Below are positions 11,494 through 21,335 of a stretch of 64,000 nt of DNA, in pieces. The position numbers and the translations under genes were made by a program. The DNA is from Imbricaverruca yamaguchii (Eukaryota > Arthropoda > Thecostraca > Neoverrucidae). The DNA is taken from NCBI GenBank assembly GCA_034440575.1, contig JAOTOL010001661.1:2884001-2948000 (forward strand), in the 5' to 3' direction. How positions within the stretch are numbered: position 1 is the stretch's first letter; each line of letters opens with the position of its first letter. A model generated the notes under the pieces. It was not told the DNA's origin. It saw nothing but the letters and a program-made list of their open reading frames with translations, and searched no databases.

Positions 11494-11822
11494 CCGCGCC
11501 GGTAGCTCAGTTGGTTAGAGCGCTGGCCTGCACTGGTCTCCCTGTACTGGCAACACAGGGTTCGAGTCGTTTCGCGCGCTCGCATTTAGCCCCCGGCCGG
11601 GAGCGTCAGTTGGCAGCTGGCCCAATAAGGCCGGGGACTAGCTACTGGACGGCCGTGTCGGTGCATCGGCGGCACGTTAAACTTTCGGTCTAAATTCTGC
11701 CGTTGAACTGGAGTTCATGGATAGGGTGGTGGGGCCAGGGTTCATGCAACAAGCTCTGCTTAGCAATAGAACCCTGGTTCCTCAAGCCACCCCAACAGCA
11801 ATTCGAATTTTTTTTTTTTTTT
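11494..11822 (+). mobile_element. tRNA-derived SINE with poly-T tail
   Basis: The head reads like a tRNA: internal promoter A box TAGCTCAGTTGG at 11503-11514 and B box GGTTCGAGTCG at 11559-11569, about 45 bases apart. A tRNA-unrelated body of about 240 bases follows, then a run of about 15 T's ending at 11822. It sits in protease intron 4. The tRNA head lacks a clean cloverleaf anticodon arm and 3' acceptor strand, so it is not a functional tRNA gene. Confidence 0.8.
11503..11569 (+). promoter_or_regulatory. RNA polymerase III A and B boxes of the SINE
   Basis: TAGCTCAGTTGG matches the A-box consensus and GGTTCGAGTCG matches the B box except for the last base. They would drive SINE transcription in the same direction as the protease gene. 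Confidence 0.7.
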
Positions 11823-12442
11823 AATGGACAAGTGTGTTGTCCTGTTTTGAAAATCAGGTCGAGATCTATCTAGATCGGTTTCGTGCAACCTGAGCGTCGA
11901 ATAGCACCCTAGCTTGGATCTCTTGTGGTAGCTTGGATATCTTGTATAGTTGTCCGTTTGCCCGCTCGCTTGTCTCCCTCATTCCTTTGTTCATCTGCCC
12001 ATATGGCTCTCTGTAGGTCCTGCAATCCATATGCGTTCGTGGTGGTCGGACTGTTTAGCCGAATGCATGCCTGTCTCTCTGTCACATGGTCACATGCTTG
12101 TCTCTCTGTCTCACCTGTCTGTCTCTCCGTTTCCCAGTTCATACTTTGTTACTTATTCTCCCATTCCAACGCGACATTTGCTGTCGGTTTTTGCTCTCAT
12201 TTCATTTTATCATTTCTGTAAAACAGGCTGGCATGTTCTATCTGAAAAGATGCGTTTGCGGCTCTTGCGAATGCAGCTTACGTTGGCGCGCGAACATATT
12301 TGAAACTCCATTACAGTTGAGGTAGATTCTGAGTTTCTGACCATCTCGGTAAAAGATAACTACCAAGCTGTTCGTCTTCCGGCGTGCACGTTGACCACCT
12401 CTCAAGTACTTTTCCTATCACACCAGCGTTTCTGTTTCGCAG

Positions 12443-12561
12443 GCTATCATCGGATTCAAGCAAAGTGGAAAGTCTCCGTTCTTCTTCTGTGGTGGAGCAT
12501 TGATCACCAGCCAGCACATACTGACAGCAGCTCATTGTCTCAGGCCCCGCTCCACCAATGT
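12443..12561 (+). CDS. Protease exon 5: catalytic His
   Basis: After acceptor TTTCGCAG it encodes AIIGF, then FFFCGGALI and ILTAAHC. The His of TAAHC is the catalytic base, and the Cys pair around it forms the C42-C58 bridge. I place the donor at AATGT/GTCAGT (phase 2) because the next exon starts with one base that completes a Val codon and gives STNVADLVIRLGEHN, the normal S1 layout. The reading frame open beyond this point is intron. Confidence 0.85.
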
Positions 12562-13497
12562 GTCAGTATACCTGCTGACGCTAGGTTGCGTACAACTATT
12601 CATTTATCAGATATGTGCGTTGTTGTGAATCTGGTGTTGTCATAAGGGAGTTCGTTGCACCAGTTAGACCGGTCAGCTACATTTTTTTCTTGACTGAAGG
12701 GTAAACTGCACAGTTTTTTTTTATTGCAACGCTATAATTACAAGGGCCTTGGAATAAATGCAGAGTAAAGGGAGGGTGCGCGTAATGTGATGCTGGTGGA
12801 AGTAGTGGAATGATTTCAGAATTATAGCTCAGTTGTGTAAGGTAAAAGTATTACTTTAGATAGAAATTCCGAGAAATTTCTAGATGTTTCAACTATATTA
12901 CATCCACCAGGCAAACAAGATAAATATCTTGTTTTCCAGATGAAGGGAATATAGTCGAATCGTCGGGAAATGTATTTGTATTTCGATCTCATGAAATACA
13001 ATTTTTTCCCCTCCACTGAGCCATCATTTCGCGTTCATCGTTTCCGACAGTTGAATGTGATATCTCATTTCATGTGTGCACATGTCCCTACAAATGTCGC
13101 TTGTGCACTCGAAAGCCTATTTTGTATGACTAGAGTTACGTAGCTTTTGCTCACTATGCAAGTATTGACAACTGCCATTACACATATTATATGCAGTCGA
13201 CACCATCATCAGACGAGATAATGCCTTGCAGCTGACGCTTGCTTTGGGATGCACACTGGGAAAATATTGTGTATTTCGCCAGTGTTGAACCTCGTATGGG
13301 TACAAGGTACGAATGTAATGTGCGAGGAACTAGGGGAAGTGCGCTATACTACAACGTGTACACACATATACGTGTAATGCACTATACTACACGTATCTGT
13401 GCGTAGTTACACCACACACAGGCTACCTGCAGAAAGTTTCCGGTATTCTCATGAATATTTGGCGGTGGAGAGCATTTTCATTTTCCCCTGCATAGTT

Positions 13498-13878
13498 TAA
13501 CCCGTCCAGTCTCGGAGGGTCTTCAACTGCCCCCGTCAGGTTTTTCGCGGATAGTGGACGAACGGCGCGCGGCAGTGCGCCCGAATTTGGCATACCTTTT
13601 CCCACATCGATTTGGCATACTGATTCAAAACTTTGAAGTCAGGTCATCTAGGGTCAACGAATTAGTCAAGGTCAAGTGAGGTCACCTCCAAAAAAGTTCA
13701 ACCAGCCGTCACGCTTTAACGGATACAGATATTTTAATGAAACTTCAGCGTTTCCTTATCGTTAGGGATGCAACAAAACGTACGAGTGAAATTTTTCATT
13801 TGTTTCTCGTTTTTGACTACATATAAATTTTGCGTATTTGTCAAATTGCAGTTCAAATAGAGGATTCTGGCTAAAGTA
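13498..13878 (+). repeat. Interspersed repeat, copy 1 of an inverted pair
   Basis: About 385 bases in protease intron 5 match the reverse complement of 16158-16545 at roughly 80% by eye, from a CCGTC-CTCGGAGG-like start to GCAGTTCAAAT and CTGGCT. I do not recognise the family and see no ORF. Lying in opposite orientation on either side of exons 6 and 7, the pair could base-pair in the pre-mRNA. Confidence 0.8.
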
Positions 13879-14599
13879 AACATTTTGTATTAGAGCAAGT
13901 TGACTTCCAACAACGTTTCTCGGCATACCTTTCCTGCGCTAATAACTGGAAAAGGAAAATTAAAGAAAACTGGAAAACTCGAATTTTTTTAATTAAAAAA
14001 AATGTATTTTTGGGGGCCAAAAATTGAAAGCCCTGGTCGATTTCGCTGTCTTTTTCTCATTCCAAATAAATTTTGTTTTACATTCCCACAAAATGAACTC
14101 CCCAGAGCCAAAAACATAATGTAAGTCGTGAAAAGTCGTGAAAATCTAACCCCCTGGTAACGTTACTTTTCGGGGGAAATTGTTTTGGGGGTTGATCCGT
14201 ACCCAACTCGTCGAGCGCCTTCCGATGACGCCTCTTTCGTTTTCGTGCGATGCTTAGTTTGGATTTTAGAGGGGGTTACTAACACCCCCAGAGACGGGGT
14301 GTGTGGATCTGACCGGGAAGACGGCGCGGGCTAATGTCTTGGCGAAAAGGAAATATGCATTCGTAAAGAAACTTGCATGCTTCTTACACTAGCATTCAAG
14401 CTCACCGGTGTCGATTGGTCAATTTACTTGACCTATCATCGGGCGATAGCGATGTTTCAGTTTTCCGTCAGAAATATTGATGCACATTGCAAATCTTGGA
14501 AATGCAAAATGCAAATCTTGCAAATGCACACCGCTTCTCTTGAGACTGTCTTTCTCGGTGTGTTGCGGTGATCACGATCGATGGGAACGATTATTTCAG

Positions 14600-14708
14600 A
14601 GCCGATCTGGTGATACGACTGGGCGAACATAACACTGCAAGTACTAACGACGGCGCGTCTCCTGTGGATTACGGCGTGGCGTCCTTCACTAATCACGAGA
14701 ACTTCCAG
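14600..14708 (+). CDS. Protease exon 6
   Basis: Acceptor ATTTCAG, donor CAG/GTGAAG. It encodes the DLVIRLGEHN strand and the loop ending VASFTNHENFQ, which leads to the catalytic Asp segment. It starts with one base completing a codon from exon 5 and ends in phase 0. Its frame remains open into the intron. Confidence 0.85.
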
Positions 14709-15517
14709 GTGAAGTTGCCACGAATGGGTGCGGCATGTCAATGGGACGGAGAATGCCGTAGATTGTTGCAATCGATGGGGATTACCACCCGAATGGCCGT
14801 GTCACTGGCTGTCCAGGGGTATCTTGCCCCTCCCCTAGATATGTGCATCGAATACTGCGTAGGCTGGTCACTCCGAGATCTGGAGGTACATGGATACGAC
14901 CAGGGGATGAACGTCTAAAACAAGTGAAAGTATTGAGCTTGCATCAACTTGACGATGGGTGTACGAAAAGAAGGCCACTGGGTTCAGAATTTATGGTTCA
15001 CGAAGAGAAAACTTTGGCGCCAGGACCGTGTATTCCTCAGCGCTTCGCGGTTACCAGACTGGGCCGGCCCAGCTCACACCCTCCCACCTCAACTCGACAC
15101 CGCTCCCGCGCTAGACACCCCCGACCGCTGATTGGCCCATCCCGCACACGCCCCACCACGCCACGTATCCAGCCGTCCCGTCCCGCCCGATCACGAGGTC
15201 GCCGCACTGGATGACTCATCTACCTAGTACTAGTGTCACACATACACCCAAATGTATAGCTTCTTCGAACGAAAAGAGGAGCAAAATTGCGTTTGGAAAT
15301 TCAAATAAGCGATGTGGCATTCTTGTCCATTGCAGCATAACTATCCACTAAAATGCATAAATACCACATAAATGACACCTTAAATGACACCTTAACTTCT
15401 TAAATAAATGGTAACAAATGGTCCATTAATAGCCATAGCTTCGTTTTCAGTGTTAGCGCACCGGTATTTTCCGGTTTCGTGACGTACCCAACAGTGTTGT
15501 GTTGTCTGCGCCGGCAG

Positions 15518-15671
15518 ACCCCAGTACTTCACGACGACATATCACTGATAAAGCTGGACACCCTGGTGGAGACAACCGCGCTCATCAAGCCCATCTGCCT
15601 GCCACCGGGACCCACTGGCGACTACGCCGGCAGCCAAGTTGAGGTCGCTGGCTGGGGCTTCACACAAGCGG
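15518..15671 (+). CDS. Protease exon 7: catalytic Asp
   Basis: Acceptor GCCGGCAG, donor GCGG/GTGAGT (phase 1). It encodes LHDDISLIKL, where the Asp in DIS is the catalytic aspartate, then KPICLPP, whose Cys pairs with the light-chain Cys, and VAGWGFTQAG. All are standard S1 landmarks at the usual spacing. Confidence 0.9.
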
Positions 15672-16157
15672 GTGAGTGATGGTAACTGATTGGATGTTAG
15701 TCACAGACAGAGTCTAGCCAGCGCCACCACAGCTCTGTTTGCTGGGGTGTTCGTCGCCTGTTGTGCGATGAGTTAATCAAAGAGGAAGGAGTCCTTCTAA
15801 AAAGATATTAAATCGAATTTCAGGTTTAAGGAGAACTACGTGAATATGTGTGCGAACACGGATGCTTTCCTGGCATTCTGGACACAATACTAAGCTCTTA
15901 ATCAAATACCAGGGCATCTCGCGACTATCGCTCTCCTCGCATTTTGACACAATATCGTCAAACTCTCACTCCAATCCCCTGGAAGCTTTTGAGTATCGTT
16001 CTCCTAGCATCCTGGACGCACTAATAAGGCTGAAGTTGCTACTGTAATGTTTTATGCCTGGATACATTTCGTCAGTTTTAAAGCTTCCTTTAATTTTCCT
16101 TTTCTAATGAGTAGAGCAGACCGAGAAACTGTTGGAAGTCAACTTGCCCTAATACAA

Positions 16158-16545
16158 AATGCTTACTTCAGCCAGAGTTTCGATTTGAACTGCAATAGTC
16201 AAACATGCAAAATTTATATGTGGACAAAAACGTGGAAAAAATGAACAAATTCCTCTCGTACGTTTTGTTGCATCCCTCAAGATAAACAAACGCTGAAAGT
16301 TTCATTAACATATCTGTTAAAGCGTGACGACTAGTTGAACTTTGTTGGAGTTTACCCCACTTGACCTTGATTAACTCGTTGACACTAGACGACCTGACCT
16401 CAAGATTTTTAAACAGCATGCCAAACTGATGTGGGAAAAGGTATGCCAAATTTTTGCGCGCTTCCGCGCGCCGTTCCTTCACTACCCGCGAAAAACCTGA
16501 GGGGGAGGGGCGGTTGAAGATCCCCTCTCCCCGAGGGTTAAGTTG
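16158..16545 (-). repeat. Interspersed repeat, copy 2 of an inverted pair
   Basis: Reverse-complement partner of 13498-13878, in protease intron 7. Shared landmarks include the CATACCTTTTCCCACATC block and the GCATCC-ACAAAACGTACGAG block. Confidence 0.8.
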
Positions 16546-17019
16546 TATGATTGCATTTGTCGAGCTATGCCACAACAATTCTGACGATCGATGGTCTATT
16601 ATCGAATGCCCGAAAACTTAATGAAGTGTCAATGTGCTCAATTGATATTCTCCCTGGCAAAGAAGACCAACTTTATGGTTGGTGTTTATCTGATGTTCAC
16701 TACCATATACACGAATGCTTGGATATGCAAAAGCGCACCCCTGTAGTGCCACACGTCTGCGAATTGTTCTGAACAAAATTAAAACTAACGCGGTGAAGCT
16801 ATACCACTTAGTCGCCGATCCACAGCTGACACGCTAAAATGTGTCCTGTTGTGTGCGACAAAGCTACCGAATTACGCGGAATATTATTATGATGCGAATA
16901 GCGAAATATTCCTCCGCTACAGTGGTAAGCAGGTGGAGAGCAGCGCAGTCATACTTTGTCCTCAATCCGCGGCGGTGGCGTCCGTCGACAGCGTTATTAG
17001 TTGGGCGGTTTCCCGGCAG

Positions 17020-17189
17020 ATGGTGCGCCCAGCGACATTCTGCAGGAGGTCACTCTGACCGCGGTGAGCGTACCCGAGTGCCAGTCCAAGTACGACACCT
17101 CGGCCAGCTTCCAGAACCAGTTCCCCGGCGGATTCGGCGACACCAAGCTCTGCGCAGGAGAGAAGGAGGGTGGCAAGTCCGCTTGTAGG
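17020..17189 (+). CDS. Protease exon 8
   Basis: Acceptor TTTCCCGGCAG and donor AGG/GTAAGA (phase 0). It begins with two bases that complete an Asp codon, then encodes GAPSDILQEV, VPECQ, KLCAG and GGKSACR. The Cys residues form the C168-C182 bridge and half of C191-C220. The Ser of KSAC is position 189 at the base of the specificity pocket. Confidence 0.9.
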
Positions 17190-17214
17190 GTAAGAACAAC
17201 TCAACTTCTGGAAC

Positions 17215-17400
17215 CCGCACCAGGAATGTTGTCAGGGATTTGCATCATGTTCGAGGGATATTGTCAGGGGTTAGCGTCAAGTCGGAGGGATGTTGAGACC
17301 CACGTCAAGTTGGAGGGATGCAGCCGAGGATCTGCGCTAAGAGGGAAGGACATACCTGACCGGACCGGGGGCCGGTATCGGGCTGGAGGGATGTACTCTG
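17215..17400 (+). repeat. Degenerate GAGGGATGTTG tandem repeat
   Basis: Four or five imperfect copies of a block of about 45 bases around TCGGAGGGATGTTG-type and GTCAAG/GTCAGG sequence follow the exon 8 donor. They are intronic and too degenerate to give an exact period. Confidence 0.45.
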
Positions 17401-17611
17401 AGATCTGCGCGAGACGGCGCGTCCACAAGCGTCGTGATATTTAGCATTACGTCTACGTTTTATGGAAGGAATAAACCTCAGCATCTTCCCTCTGTCCGAT
17501 ACAAAAGGAGCTGCGACGTTATTGGCTCTTCCAGTCTTTGGATGGGATTATGCTATCTACCCCTACAAGTTCACTTCCTGGGCCCAAAGTGTGACCAGCG
17601 TGCCGGCCCGA

Positions 17612-17694
17612 TGATGAAACTATGCTTCTTTCTGCGGCCGCAGGGCAACTCTGGCGGCAGGATGGTGAAACTATGCTTTATTTTGCGTCCGCAG
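17612..17694 (+). repeat. Tandem copies of the exon 9 acceptor and start
   Basis: The intron end and first bases of exon 9 are duplicated upstream. Segments at 17612-17643 and 17653-17694 each carry a GATGxTGAAACTATGCTT block and a GCxxCCGCAG acceptor. The upstream acceptor ends at 17643 and is followed by GGC AAC TCT GGC GGC, that is GNSGG in place of GDSGG. The two acceptors are 51 bases apart, so use of the upstream one adds 17 residues in frame. Confidence 0.85.
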
Positions 17695-17853
17695 GGCGAC
17701 TCTGGCGGTCCGATGGCGCGGCAGCTGGCCGATGGTCGTTACGAGCTGATCGGCGTGGTGTCGGCCGGTGTCGGCTGCGGCGACCCCGGCTTCCCCGGAC
17801 TGTACACCCGCGTCAGCGCCTACCTCGACTGGATCGCCGCCAACGCCGTCTGA
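17695..17853 (+). CDS. Protease exon 9: catalytic Ser and C-terminus
   Basis: Begins GDSGGPM after CCGCAG. It carries the nucleophile Ser of GDSGG, then [13 protein letters not shown], whose Gly residues at 216 and 226 leave the pocket open and whose Cys pairs with that of KSAC, and ends with the amphipathic helix [11 protein letters not shown] and a TGA stop. The length after the Ser is normal for the family. Confidence 0.92.
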   Translation, partial: GDSGGPMARQLADGRYELIGVVSAGVGCGDPGFPGLYTRVSAYLDWIAANAV

Positions 17854-19074
17854 ACGGCCGGACGGTGTCCGCGCGAGTCAGTTGCAGCAGCATGGTTGAT
17901 GTCCTGCCGACTCCCAAGTCGGTCGTTTCGGTGCGACGCCTGACGACCTGGCCCTAAATCCAAACGATTCAACTTATCCTACTTCGCTCAACAGCCTATC
18001 CTAGTTATCTTTCCATTTGCACCATTTTCTCCATCTCCTGCCATGGCGCCGAAATGGTCTCAAATGTCCGAAGATGCTTCAATCCAAACACGGAAATCCA
18101 AGCGAAGTTCATGGAACTATCGAAATGAAATGTTACAAGAAAACGTACGGCAACACCTGCGCCCCGTGTCAACAACAACCAACCCGAATGTTGTGTTGCT
18201 TGCGAGCTCTATGGACGTTAACGCCACCAACAGCGGTCGAATATCCACTTGTCATCTTGGAACCTTATGGGAGCGTCATGCATTATGGACCATGGACTCG
18301 CAACGTTATGGGACTATGGACTCGCAGCGTTATGGGGCCATGGACGTTCGTCCTCGACAAAGCAAACGGATAGCAATACCAGGTGTTGATAAAACAGCTC
18401 GTTATGGCAGTGTATCGGAGCACGGAACCATCGTGTCAAACCTCAGAACAAAAAAAAATAATGTTCCAAACGCGGCCTTAGTACAGCTAGCGAGTCCGCA
18501 GCTCCTCCGTTTAGGGTGCCACGAGGTTGTTGTGCAGCAATTTATTTAGAAGCGGCATCACCTTTGCTATTGCCTGCTAAATTTGTTGCATGAAGTACTG
18601 AGAATTTCCAGGACATTAACCATAATTTCCCAACATAGTTACACTATGTTTCAAACCATTGCAGTGTCGTCTAGTGTAAAATATATATTATGATATGTGT
18701 AAGATTTGAGTAAATATACTGGTATAAGGCGTCATCGTGGTACTCAACGAGCGAATGCATGTGCTCCAAGCACAGCATAGTTTAATGCGGCTCCGTGGGT
18801 ATCAGTCATGATATTAGGTATGTGCTTTTATAGCCGTACGTTTTCATGCATGCACAACATTAGAATGACCTTAGACATGCTACATTCATGAAATTGCGCG
18901 GCTAATAGCTTCATGACGCACACCTGTCCTTGTGGTTCGGCCACCCTTTCCCCGGGAATACGTCGGTCTGACGACAGGACTCACCGTGCTACAATGCGCA
19001 GGCCGCTTGCTGCCAACAATGCCATTGGCTACGAGTTACGTCCGGTGTTCATCGGGTGTTTTAGCAGGCCGACA

Positions 19075-19310
19075 TAACGGCTGCCATGTGGCGTAACAAC
19101 TTCCATAGAACGCAGCAGCTAGCATGGGTCGTAATGGCTGCCATGTGACGTAACAGCTGCCCTGGGACGTAGCAGCTGCCATGGAACGTAACGGCTGCCA
19201 TGTGACGTAACAGCTGTCATGGAACGGAACAGCTGCCATGAGACGTAACGGCCACCATGGAACGTAACGGCTGCCATGGATTGTATCAGATGCCATGGGA
19301 CACACACGGG
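19075..19310 (+). repeat. Tandem repeat of a ~20-base unit
   Basis: About 12 imperfect copies of the unit TAACGGCTGCCATGGAACG, with GTGACG, GGGACG and GAACG variants. Open frames across it on the minus strand are repeat translations. Confidence 0.85.
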
Positions 19311-19683
19311 TCGCTATGTAGCGATTATATTTTCTCCAATTTGACAAAGCAGCGAGTAGCGGACGGAGCCGCGATCTGCTGAATCAGCTGACTGCCGGCG
19401 GCTCCCGACACTCAACTCGTGCGGCGGCTCTCATCTTATTTCGGCGAATCGTTCGGGTGCAAGCCCACGAGCACCCGGCGTGCCCCGGCGTGCCCACCAG
19501 CACCCAGCGTGCCCATGAGTGCCCGGCGTGTCCACGAGCACTCCACATGTCCCGTGTGCCCTGGTGTGCCCACTACCACCACCCTGCTCGGAACAGTGCG
19601 CGCCGACAACTGAGCACACAAATGAACCGCTCAAAATACCTCTGGCAAACACGGCGCCAAGCTCCGACAACAAACTATGGTGA

Positions 19684-20010
19684 CGCACATGGCGTCTGAC
19701 CCACATGGCGTCTGATCCACATGAAGTCTGACCCACACGGCGTCTGACCCACACGGCGTCTGACCCACATGACGTCTGACCCACACGGCGTCTGACCCAC
19801 ATGACGTCTGACCCACATGACGTCTGACCCACATGACGTCTGACCCACATGACGTCTGACCCACATGGCGTCTGACCCACACGGCGTCTGACCCACATGC
19901 CGTCTGACCCACATGACGTCTGACTCACATGGCGTCTGACCCACATGGCATCTGACCCACATAACGTCTGACCCACATGGCGTCTGATCCACATGGCGTC
20001 ACAGGCTCTC
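19684..20010 (+). repeat. 16-base minisatellite, about 20 copies
   Basis: Unit TGACCCACATGGCGTC, alternating with CATGACGTC and CACGGCGTC variants. Because 16 is not a multiple of three, all frames cycle through the same 16-residue peptide, which explains the apparent Cys/Trp-free repetitive proteins of up to 199 codons on the minus strand. Confidence 0.9.
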
Positions 20011-20744
20011 AGAAGTGCATGTGACGCCACGTAACGTGAGTACCTTCAGTACATATGACGTCGCCGTCATGCACACGAAACACCTTCAAGACTTCACGAG
20101 ATATCATGACACATCGCATAACGTGCGGAAGCGTCAACACACCTCAGCCACTCACGAGCTTGACGAGAGCCTCGAATCCCACGAGGTTCACGGTACTCCC
20201 GAGCTCACAACAATGACAAGACCCGACACGATTCATGAGCCCAGAGCCATTCGAGAACGAGGCGACTCACGTGCTTACAGGGCCTCAGAGGCATAACACG
20301 ACTCAAGAGCATGAAGATCCTCACGAGACTGAAGTGATAATGTGACCCAGCGAACGATGTCGCGTCACAACGGGCTCGATCACAGCGGCGAGATCCCACA
20401 CGGGTGCGGCGAGTGACGCGCGTCACGTCTACTCGGCGCGTCACCGGCCATCAGCCCACCCCCAGTCGAGCGAACCACAATACATCAACTGGGGCGCAAC
20501 GTTGCGTAACAAGGCCATGCTTACCCTATGAGCATTCCTTCAATCCTATGATGATAGTATTTGGATATTGTGCGGCCATCTCTCGCGCGCTTGTTCCACC
20601 AGCGGAGGGGGGGGACAAGCGCGCGAGATGGCAATGAGGGTCATTGAAGCTCGCACCGCAATATCTTCGGTGTATCACCATCCGACACAAATATCCAACC
20701 AACAGTCGTGACGGCGTCACGTACTGCGTCTGGGCAGTTATAGG

Positions 20745-20945
20745 TCCTGACACGTCTGCAGCCTATACGTGGCCTTTGGGCAGGTATAGACCCTGGACAC
20801 GTCTGCAGCCTATACGCGGCCTTTTGGCGGGTATAGACCACGTCTGCAGCTAATACATGACGCACTTGGGTCGGTATAGGCCCTAACTCCTCTGCAGCCT
20901 ACACGTAACGATTTGGCGGGTACAGGTCTCTTCACTCGTCTGTAG
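20745..20945 (-). repeat. Tandem copies of the MCT 3' coding end, 45-47-base period
   Basis: Four extra copies of a block that contains the stop-codon region of exon 10 (GTATAGGCTGCAGAC on the minus strand) lie just downstream of the stop, starting near 20754, 20799, 20845 and 20891. They would be in the 3' UTR. The block inside the gene is at about 20938-20985. Confidence 0.75.
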
Positions 20946-20946
20946 C

Positions 20947-21128
20947 CTATACGTGACCATTGGGCGAGAGTAGTGACCCTGGCAGGTCTCGCACGCCCTG
21001 GCCGGTTCTCTTCTCCTCCCAACGCTTGATACGGTGCAGCGGTAAGCCGATGATGCCCGCTGCCAGGAATAGCGAGCCGGCTACGTAGAAAGTCATGTCG
21101 TAGCTTTGTGTCGCATCGAACATGGCAC
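20947..21128 (-). CDS. MCT exon 10: helix 12 and C-terminus
   Basis: Acceptor CCGGCAG then GT that completes a Gly codon (phase 1). It encodes AMFDATQSYDMTFYVAG, a last membrane helix (AGSLFLAAGIIGLPL) and a basic cytoplasmic tail (HRIKRWEEKR) ending NGHV and TAG. The FDAT-SYD block is typical for helices 11-12 of this family. Tandem copies of both its edges lie outside it. Confidence 0.9.
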
Positions 21129-21335
21129 CTGCCGGTGGGGATTGTGTCAGGTGACGACGAACAGAGCGCCTGCCAGCGGAGATTGTGCCAGACGACATCG
21201 AACAGGACGCCCACTGGCGGGGATGTTGTTAGATGACATCCAACAGGGCGCCTCATGGCGGGGATGTTGTTGATGACATCGAACAGAGCGTCTGCCAGGG
21301 GGGATGGTGACAGATGACATCGAACAGGGTGTACA
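21129..21335 (-). repeat. Tandem copies of the exon 10 acceptor edge
   Basis: Five copies of a block of 38-48 bases, with landmarks (CATCGAACAG on the plus strand) near 21160, 21198, 21238, 21279 and 21319. Each resembles the real junction at 21114-21150: the first codons of exon 10 and the pyrimidine-poor acceptor context. They lie immediately upstream of exon 10 in the sense direction. Confidence 0.75.

Larger units (their letters stand above)
8666..17853 (+). other. Gene span: secreted chymotrypsin-like serine protease, 9 predicted exons
   Basis: Joined exons give 646 codons from the Met at 8666 (658 from the Met at 8630) with every intron phase matching. The product would be a secreted peptidase of the S1 (chymotrypsin) family with a short hydrophobic leader, a Gly-rich region of about 350 residues and a C-terminal catalytic domain. 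The catalytic triad is present (TAAHC, DDISL, GDSGG). So are cysteines for the standard C1-C122, C42-C58, C168-C182 and C191-C220 bridges. Residue 189 is Ser, with Gly at 216 and 226, which is the chymotrypsin-type pocket. The residue before IVGG is Phe. There is no clip domain. The role is unknown; digestion, cuticle or a haemolymph cascade are all possible. The N-terminal exons are less secure than exons 4-9. Confidence 0.8.
17854..20946. other. Gap between convergent genes, no third gene seen
   Basis: This holds the 3' ends of both genes plus tandem repeats. A 168-codon frame at 18043-18549 has no recognisable domain, includes a short 24-base repeat near 18290-18345, and most likely lies in 3' UTR or intergenic sequence. 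A degenerate GTGCCC/GTGCCC-rich repeat occurs at about 19460-19570. I find no convincing AATAAA close to either stop codon. Confidence 0.5.

Noticed and set aside
11484..11693. A functional tRNA gene
   Set aside because: A and B boxes are present, but the cloverleaf does not close with a proper anticodon arm and 3' acceptor strand, and a SINE body with a T run follows.
14843..15219. Arg/Pro-rich frames between protease exons 6 and 7
   Set aside because: Intronic GC-rich sequence; exon 6 to exon 7 splicing gives an uninterrupted S1 domain without it.
18043..18549. 168-codon gene downstream of the protease
   Set aside because: No domain, no splice or promoter context, and it lies where the protease 3' UTR is expected.
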